From: Rhyzopertha dominica
Lineage: Eukaryota > Arthropoda > Insecta > Coleoptera > Bostrichidae
Assembly: GCA_025024175.1 (NCBI GenBank)
Contig: QCXZ01000003.1
Coordinates: 13,365,621-13,429,620 of the forward strand
Length of the DNA: 64,000 nucleotides
Reading direction: 5' to 3'
Every line of letters starts with the position of its first letter. Position 1 is the first letter of the stretch. Positions 56,113-64,000 of the stretch are shown one piece after another. The notes under the pieces were generated by a model. The model did no database searches. It was not told where the DNA came from and worked only from the letters and a program-made list of their open reading frames with translations. A program made the position numbers and the translations under genes.

Positions 56113-59100
56113 CTCTCATTAGATCATTATTCAGGCGCAAAATTAAGAGTTTTTATATTTTTAAAAACATTTTATTAGAATGCACAAGAACATAAACTCT
56201 TCATTTTGTTACATTTTACAATTTCATACGATATAAAAGCTTGTTNGGAGATTTTCTTGTGTAAATTTGTCTATACTTTTAAATAAAATAAAAAATAATT
56301 TAAAAGGTTGTTGTATTATACCGTATTTATTTTGGGTAGTCGCCTTTCTTTTATTTACCTCTGTCAAGATATATTCTCGCCATTTGACTTTTATAAAAAC
56401 CAATAGAAAGTCTTAATTTCATTCCACGTGTGTACCTTATAACCATTCAACATAATATTATACTGGCATTAACCACAAGAGCTTTTTTAACTACTTATAA
56501 TAATTTGAACAATGGTGCTTTGTTTTTATTGATTGGCAACGCATTTTTCTCAAATTAGACGTTTGTCGTCATTTGTGAAAATGAATAATAGTAGACTTAG
56601 CACATCGTCAACTGACGAAATTAAGGGTAAAATTAATGTTGGAAAAAGTAAAGAAATAATATATCGAATGCCACGCGAGAATAAATTAGATAATAATTCT
56701 CCAAAACGTTCCTCGAACGGTTCTGTCAATATATTTTTAATTTATCCTCACTCTCGTGTGATATCATAACTGACAAGCTTCCATATCTTATAAAATTGTA
56801 GAATGTAACACAATGAAAGGTTAATTTACTTTAAAGTTTATTTCTTCTTTTTAGAGTATTTACAAAAAAGCTCGTGTTTAAAAATGTTTCAATTTGTTAA
56901 TTTTCAATGGACATATTTTTTTAGTCGGTTCATATCAATTAATGAGTTATTATTGCACGGTAACGTGTGTCTTAATTTACTACAGTCTAGTTCTTCAGTA
57001 ACCACGTCAATTATTTTAAAATCACGTCACAAATTTTATCGTTTCCTACTGTTCTAGGTCTCTCATTTTATACCCATATTAACAGGGTTGACATCATCCC
57101 CGTCCTGTGACGACGATAATTTTGTAAATTTGACAATATCGAATATTGCATATTGTGTCGTCACCAGAGCTAAATGTGTTTTTAAAAATTGAGCAAAATC
57201 GCTTAGGAGGAACTGGCTCTAATTCAGCTTGCAAGATTTGAATAAACAAACAAACATTACAATAAAAGCTTCCAAATAGCTTCTTGATAATTTCAAAATT
57301 AAGTGTTTACTTAAATCGCGCCTTCCACGAATTGAAAAGTTTAGGAATAAGAAAACTTCATCCCTTTTTTGTGGAGTTTTTGGATTTTCTGATTTAATTT
57401 TAACTCCACGGTACCCACGCATCAGTCTTGTAGTATCGTTACCGAAGTTTACGATTTAAGTGATATTAATGATTTTATGCACTGATGTTTATTTAGAATT
57501 ATACCATGAAAAAGGTACAACAGAGAAATTGGAGTACGCGAACATGAAATCGCTTCCGCATGCATTATATTTCAATTCTTACATATAATTTCAAAGAGAG
57601 TCATATATGCGGTAGCATTGCGCGAAAAGTCAGTTTTTGATATGAACAAATTTATGTAATATAACAAGGTTTTAGATTGGCGTAAAAAATCAGTATATCA
57701 ACAGTATTTAAAAATCATGATTGAGAATGTCTTTTTTCCTTATAAGTTCAATAATGAATTTTTATGATTTTATTACCAGCTAAAGGAATATAAATCATAT
57801 GAAACACTTGTAGAATATAGACAAAGGTTATTCTAAATTGTAACATATTTTTTTATTAAGCAAGTGCCCAACTTACACTCCTTTACAACTGCACGATTAG
57901 GTTTCTCACACTTTTATATCTAGGACAGCACTTCGTAATGCTCTTTCACGGATCTTTTGAGGCCGAGCCACGTCTAAATTTGTATGGTCCGATGTTTCTG
58001 CATAACATTAGCATAAATGTTTTAGTAGACTGCACGAAATCGAATTCACGTGCTAGTCGTGATTGAAGGGTCCGTGGGTGATTAATCCTGAATGCGTGGA
58101 ATATTTGCTGATACATGCTTATTTTCACGGTTGAATGTGAAAATATTTTATAGATGATTGATGTGCTTAGGCATCTTCCGTAATTCATTAATCTCCCTCC
58201 TTTGCGTAACCACATAGATGTTCGCTAAATATTTACGTTATCATCAGAAAGCGGTTGGCGTTATGAAGTGGAAGCCAAGCAGTAGGCGGCGCAGTGCGGA
58301 GATGCATTGCTGTTATTTTCTTTTTCTTTTAACACTGCAGCATTTATATTAATTGGTGTGTTGAGGATATTAACGAAGATTTGCATGACAAGGTAGCTGT
58401 TTAATATCTGTGGGGTTGTCTTGTACGTTTTTCCACACCCCTTGGATCCTTTTTGAAAATTATTCAACTGATGGCGAGTTAATGGAAAAATTCCTTACTT
58501 TGTATGTAATTTGCGCATTATTGAAATACAATAATGCGAGGTGCATTTGTAATTTTATGAATGTCGAAGGATAGTACCTATACATTAGTGTCAGTGGATA
58601 TTTTATGTTATCTTTGTTCCTCACTGGTTGATATAACTACTATTTAAGACAACGCTTCGCAACTGTCGGAATATCATAACATAATTACAAGTTAATTACA
58701 CCAGTGTTTTCCCAGTCACTCTAGATCCAGTATAAGACTTAGTGAATGCACTTCATGGCTGCCTCTCTTTCACGCGCTTGATTGGCGCGATGCTGTTATT
58801 TGTATTCTGATCTTATGTTAACCAATTAAGTTCCCGTCTAGCCTCGGATCGTCCCTAGTTTTAAAGCAAGTCAGTGTTACTAGCCGTCCCTTCTTTACAT
58901 AAGGTCTTCTCTACATGGCATCCCATTGCCAGACTGGTGTTTTATATATATTTACAGGAGCTGCAGTCATTTAACAATTTATCCATATGCCATCTTAAAC
59001 TAGAACAGCCACTGAAGTTAAGCCTAATCCGCTCTAAGAGGGANCTTTTTAGAATCGGAGTAGTTTTTTTTTTGACTCAGACGAAATATGCGATCGCTTT

Positions 59101-59169
59101 CTCCTGTCAATATTCTCTTTTTATAGGGCCTCTTCGAGTCTGTCGTTATTAGCATCGGCATCCATGATA
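56113..59169. other. Gene-free stretch
   Basis: No gene recognised in 3 kb; unresolved bases at 56,246 and 59,044. The 60-odd-codon frame at 56,581-56,769 (basic and serine-rich) is not recognised. Confidence 0.5.
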
Positions 59170-59171
59170 TA

Positions 59172-59193
59172 CACTATCGGACAAAAGTAAAGC
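59172..59193 (+). repeat. Tc1-like terminal motif, isolated
   Basis: cactatcggacaaaagtaaa follows a TA and matches the usual look of a Tc1-type left end (cagt-g-cggacaaaag). No partner end or transposase was found downstream, so it is a solo end or the element is badly decayed. Confidence 0.4.
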
Positions 59194-59639
59194 AATTCGT
59201 ATTTCATTTTTAGCTTAGTTTGATAAAATGCTATTCTTACATTGAAAGTTATATTTAACTACATTTTGGTGTATTTAAAACAGTTTATGAATCATAAAAA
59301 AATCCGCAATGTTAAAAGCCGACGAGAATTGCGGCTACAACAGTATTTTAATGTTTTTCTTCCAACAAAAATATTTAACACACGAATAACAATTAAAAGT
59401 AATACATTAATTAATGATATATGCATTATCGAACCTTATTCTCTTCAAATCGCTTTTGAANAGCTTGCGAATTGATTGATTGATGGTCCAGTTTAAATGT
59501 AAANCTTCGTGCTCTATTGCCTAAAATTAATGGTTTTTTAACTGGACGTCTACTAAACGACTTTGCATCCACTAACCATCTTCGAATTATTCGTATACCT
59601 ATTGTATTTGTATACAGTATCATGCATAATTTCTGGTTT

Positions 59640-60190
59640 TTTTAATCTAATTTTGAAGTTGTGCTCTACATTGGACCAACAGCACCGTTCTTGAGTAGAG
59701 TTTAGCTTTTTCTCCAGAGCTTCAAGAAATCACTAACATTTTTCACTTTACATGAAAGGTATACTTAGTTCTCAGTTGTAATCAAAGTTGCACAGATAAA
59801 TCTCCTCTAATATCAGTAAAGGCCCAAAGTCGATTGGTGCTGGTCCACTACTGCATGGTCGCTGCTTTATCTGGGTCGATTCCTATTCTAGCGGCACCGT
59901 TGACGTGACCAAAGTGTTGTCCTTGGATTGAGCTTTACGTTTTAGGGCAAATAGTTTCTTGTGTACTTTGCGTATGTTAGTTAAATGTTCTTTAAATCTC
60001 TTGCCCAATAGATAAAATTAGCGTCGTCTATATACACTTGACAGATCTTTCACTTGAGCTCCTATCTCACGGTATCCAAGTCGCAGGGGCGTTGCATGAT
60101 TCAGGTGGCATTACATTGAAGTACGAAGACCAGTAACCGTGGTGAAAGCTTCAAGTCATACTTGTTCAGCGACATCTTCCTAATATTCGT
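59640..60190 (-). pseudogene. Ty3/Gypsy reverse transcriptase fragment, decayed
   Basis: Reading the minus strand from about 60,190 with frameshifts gives 'FNVMPPESCNAPAT' (the V-M-P-F-G-L-x-N-A-P-A-T-F block) near 60,110-60,060, and 'QVYIDDANFI' (the catalytic Y-x-D-D box, as YIDD) near 60,045-60,010. Then come 'FKEHLTNIRKV', 'QFGHVNGAARIGIDPDKAA' (the G-H-V-x-S-x-x-G-I-x-x-D-P-x-K block) near 59,930-59,850, and 'STLGLY-x-Y-x-RRFI' near 59,835-59,790. The order and spacing are those of a Gypsy reverse transcriptase palm and thumb. Many frameshifts and stops make it inactive. It is not obviously related to the young element at 30-34 kb, which lacks this region. Confidence 0.7.
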
Positions 60191-62624
60191 TCTTAATACG
60201 ATTTTGTGCGAAATCTTAGTAGTGCATAAAGCATGTTATCCTGAATTGTACCTGTAAGTCCTATACGAAACAATCTCTTAATTTATTAAAGTTTTAAAGG
60301 ACTCATCATGTCGCATCGAATGCAATCTTGAATTTGTTTTGACCTTCAGTTATATTATTTCCATAATAATAAATAATAAACTCAATGGTTGTTATAGTGC
60401 TAAAACTTGACAAAAGCATTAATGCAGAAAAAGCTATCCTTCACGGTGTTGATGGTGTGTAAGTTTCATGTGATTAATATAATATATTATATCATAAAAA
60501 CCGTATAGTATTCTTTTGTTTCAGTGAAATTGTTTTTTAGAAGAAATTAGATTGATTGGTGATAATTCCGGTTCATAAAAGAATCTGCCTCTCTGCTATT
60601 TTTCCGGTAATCGTTGCGTCTCCTAATTCTCAATATATCATTAAAATATCCGATGGCAGTTTTCTTTTATGGAAATAAACTTTTCATGGATTACTCACTG
60701 ACTTTTTAGTCATATACACTATTTCCTTCGTGTAGCTTTTGCGTAATAATGATAGGTAATAGTTGAGTTTAACAATCCACAACCACCCACAAACGAAAAT
60801 TAATAAATTTGTATCTAATACTGATCAACACCTTCATTTTTGAAATGGAAAACTATCCTCAAGAAACGTCAGTGTACTGCTGCGCGGAAATAATCTTATC
60901 AGAGTTCCAAAAGAGCCCTACTCGAGGCTTTACAATAGACAGATGTTGGGAGCTTATTATTGCGTGTTTGTGTGGGTGTTGGGCGTTAATAATAGGTTCC
61001 GGAGCAAGGCCGTTGTAATACGTGGTTTTATGCTATTAAATTTTAGTGGCCATTCGATTTTTCTGAATTTAGCTATAAGGACGGATTTAGATACGGGTTG
61101 TTAGACGTGAAAATAGTTCGTATCTTATCGACTTACTGAAAAATTAATGTAAAGGCTTCGGTGGGATGGCTGCTATAAATAGTTTGATTTTTATCTATTT
61201 CAAATCTTTTTAACTTCATATTTTGATAGGTATTATCATGGTTTATTTCATTGGTGATCTGTGATTATTTTATAAAATTTTGCTAATACGGTATCGGTTA
61301 TTTTTTTGTGTTGTTGATTTGGATTGTAACCACCCGTGAGAGATCGCTGTTATCAAGCTATTAAATTAGAACATTTAGCCTAAATAATTAATATTGGTTA
61401 CAAGACATTGACATGAGCGTGTTGTATTTACTACCAACCTGGAAATCTAAGAGGAATGGATTGCAGAACAAAGAAAAACAGATAGACGAATAGTAATTTT
61501 AATTGTAAATCTGGTAAAATTTTCAAGATTCTAAGAAAAATATTAGCAGTTTGGATATGTGTTTGCCCTCATTCTTAATACCTTACAAATTCTTCGACAT
61601 TTCGGTAAACATTATGTCTATTCTCATTTTTTTAATTTTCAGTGCGTTTTTTCGTTACATCATAAAAGAAAATTGTAGTCAATTTCAAACTCCAGAAACC
61701 TTATGTAATAGCCTTTTCAGCGCTGAATTTAAGAGAAGATTATAAAGTTCAGTTGTACGTACTAACAGCATTAAAATAAATTAAACAAAATAAAAGGTAG
61801 CTTTTATGTGAGGTATTGACCATATTACATTTTTGCGCTTTTAAAATATTCGCCTAATACTAGACATATGGCGGATGCGCCGGTCTGAAAATAATTATCT
61901 CGTGAGACAAGAAATCTAAAACTTTTAACTGCTTCTCATACAACACAGTTAATTTGCTTGCAGATGGCATATTTTTGTTAAAGGTAATTAGAAAGCCCGT
62001 TAATGCATAACCGTCTTAATAGTAACGTCGAATTCGCTTCGCCACCTGCTCTCTATTTATTCACTTAATGGGTTGCACCAAGTAGTGGAGGAAATTTTTA
62101 AGTTATAATGCTCGTCTTATACGGGAAATTCTAACACCTTGTGGTTTTAATGCAGTCGCAGTTCTACGAAGTGCTCTAGGCCCATTAGCCTAACAAATGG
62201 CGCCCAACTTGGTACTAATTCAGGTATTTAATACGACAGAGAAGGAAGCCACAGAAACTCGCCTGCGTCGTTAGGTAGTTTAATCAATAGGCGTCTAAAG
62301 TTGGTAGCTGTTGCATGAGCTGTTAAAGGACGTCACATATAAACTTTTGTAGGCGTCATGGGAGTACAAAGGACGTTAATTACTGTTTATAAACACTTTT
62401 TTACCTGAAATTGGTACGTCGTTTTGCACAGTTCTGCTAAATTAGATGCTTTGAAAAAAGCTAAATTTAATTTGGTTTTATATTTTTGGCAGTAAAATTA
62501 ATTTCGTACTCTTATAATTTGTGAGTCCTTCAACTGAGATATATCAAATGTGTAGATTAATATATAGTTATATAAATTTTAGTGAAATATGTAGACTATA
62601 TTTTTTGTTAATTTTTAGTACTTA
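60191..62624. other. Gene-free stretch
   Basis: No supported feature; AT-rich sequence with short featureless open frames. Confidence 0.5.
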
Positions 62625-62960
62625 TAATACTGGGTGTTTCAAAATTTGATGTCATAAATTAGTGCGCATATTCCCGAAGTGAAATTATGACGAAAAGGAT
62701 ATAAAAACATGGGTTCGGAAACGCCTCGTATATTATATACAGGATGTCTAGTAGAAAAAAAATAGTATTGAAACTTTGAAATTTTTGGAAGCCTAACAAT
62801 TTTGCATTGTTATAGCCTTTGTATGTGTTTTTTCTGGAAAAAAGTGTGCGAAGTATTGAAAAAGAAAATTATTATTTTTAGAAAGATCAATAAGGTAAAC
62901 GGAAAGGTGCTTTTATTGCATGTCGTTAGGAAAAATCCTTTTGAGGAAATCGAGAAATTT
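62625..62960 (+). repeat. Dispersed repeat with 'acagggtgt'-type end, copy 2
   Basis: Begins tactgggtgtttcaaaattt. It shares with the complement of 1-545 the ordered blocks gatgtcataa, gaaattatgacgaaaa, ataaaaacatg..tc.gaaa, a second 'atacaggatgtc', and further down 'gcttttattgca' and 'tttgaggaaatcgaga'. Identity is moderate (roughly 65-75% by eye), so these are old copies. Confidence 0.6.
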
Positions 62961-64000
62961 TGTGTCTAAACCCGTCAGAGTAAACTGATCAAAATATTAT
63001 CTTTTTATTAAAAAACTAAGCTTTTTTAATTTTCTTAATTGTATTGTAGTAGGTAGATCATAGTGAATTAAAAACAGGGACGCTACGAATTGTTTGTTCT
63101 GCATTCTTAGGACGACAAAGCTTCTGCTTGCGCCATACTCTCCTGATTGTAACCACTTGAATCGGAGAAAGGCAACAAGAATTCCTCTATAAAGAAATAT
63201 GTGTCTAAATGTTATCAACCTAGCCTCATTAGAATGTCATTGTAGTTGAATAACGTGAAGGAAATGTCAAAATTACTCCCAATTTATCGATTGGTCCGGG
63301 GCAAAATTATTGACATAATAAAAATGCATATTTCCTTGACCCTAAGGCCACTTCGATTTTATTTTTCCTATCCTGTGGATTTTACGCTCGTTTCTGCAAA
63401 TTCGGCATCTGACACGTTAAATTTTCGTGATACGTCACTGCGAATATCGTGAATCTCTTCCGAACATGTGACGACAGCCGCCGCCGTCTGTGTCGCATCA
63501 GCAGATTAGTCCCGCTTCCGTCCCCCGGGGCGCCACTCGATCCACCTTTATATCGTTCATTCTCCCCATGCTAAGCTAGCGTTTAACTCGAGTCACCCTT
63601 CGCTTCTGATCGTCCGCTTTTTACAGGAAAATCCTGGTCCCGGCACGCCCCCGTCCCACATTCCTAGATCGCTTAATGTGCTGTCTGTTAAGTTAATGAA
63701 GTTTGCGTTTGAACGGAGAATTGGGGGAATGATCAGAATGCGATTATTTTTTTTAGATGCGTGCAGTGTTTCAAAGTCACAGCAGTTTCACATTTTGGCA
63801 TTCGTGTTAGATTATTATGTTTGACCTTACTTTGTCTGGATTTGAAGCATGTTCTGTGTCAACGACTCGTTTGTTTTAAATTCTACTGGTGATTCATTAT
63901 CTCTTTGATAAATATCTTTAATATTATACTGTCTTCCCATTATCGTTGTTGCTAGATTGAGATTTTATCTTTTTAGAACAGAAGAAACAGCCCTTCTGGG
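62961..64000. other. Gene-free right end with a GC-rich patch
   Basis: No gene called. From about 63,460 to 63,660 the sequence is GC-rich ('cgacagccgccgccgtctg', 'ccgtcccccggggcgccact', 'cccggcacgcccccgtccc'), in strong contrast to its surroundings, with a 'tttatatcg' nearby. It may be a regulatory or conserved noncoding block; coding is not evident. Confidence 0.4.

Noticed and set aside
1..64000. CRISPR arrays, operons, bacterial-type promoters or ribosome binding sites
   Set aside because: No regularly spaced identical repeats of CRISPR type; spliced genes and eukaryotic transposons show this is not prokaryotic DNA.

Overview
The window is eukaryotic, AT-rich and gene-poor. It looks like intergenic or long-intron DNA of an arthropod, most probably an insect. 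The reasons are mariner (D,D34D) and Tc1-like transposons, a Ginger-type element carrying a KRBA2-like tail, a THAP/YqaJ-like element, an arthropod-type Ty3/Gypsy retrotransposon, tRNA-like SINE heads, and repeats ending in the insect-style 'acagggtgt' motif. I cannot assign a species or order. No host protein-coding gene can be supported anywhere in the 64 kb. Every recognisable coding sequence belongs to a transposable element, and most are broken.

Layout. 1-545: a minus-strand copy of a repeat whose relative lies at the far right end. 2.1-3.0 kb: two matching 33-bp hairpin repeats flank a probable MULE/SWIM transposase tail. 6.0-6.4 kb: decayed tandem repeats of about 75 bp that once encoded a coiled-coil-like repeat. 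6,993-8,625: a 1.63-kb Ginger-type element with 210-bp terminal inverted repeats (TIRs), a 4-bp target-site duplication (TSD) and a two-exon tail of a KRBA2-like protein. 9,591-10,528: an internally deleted mariner. 13.1-14.9 kb: a 1.8-kb imperfect palindrome. 21,179-22,429: a nearly full-length mariner with few lesions. 24.9 kb and 46.2 kb: tRNA-like SINE heads. 28.8 kb: a hammerhead-ribozyme-like motif.

30,416-33,780: the highlight. This is a complete, apparently very young LTR element on the minus strand, with two 192-bp LTRs that look identical by eye, a tRNA-Pro-like primer binding site and one intact 851-codon frame. That frame carries Gag, two CCHC knuckles and an aspartic protease, and then the C-terminal GPY/F domain of integrase. 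Reverse transcriptase, RNase H and the integrase core are absent, so it should move only with enzymes supplied by an autonomous relative.

The right half holds a DDE_3 transposase remnant (35.2-35.7 kb), a Tc1-like remnant (37.8-38.9 kb), and a 1.07-kb THAP/YqaJ-like element with convergent gene stubs (42.5-43.6 kb). It also holds a dispersed repeat (47.4 and 48.7 kb), a decayed mariner (53.5-54.3 kb), a 170-bp tRNA-like foldback (55.9-56.1 kb) and a decayed Gypsy reverse-transcriptase fragment (59.6-60.2 kb). A few GC-richer patches (22.7, 25.6, 55.2 and 63.5 kb) may be conserved noncoding DNA, but that is only a compositional impression. The annotation rests on reading translations and repeats by eye; no database search was possible.
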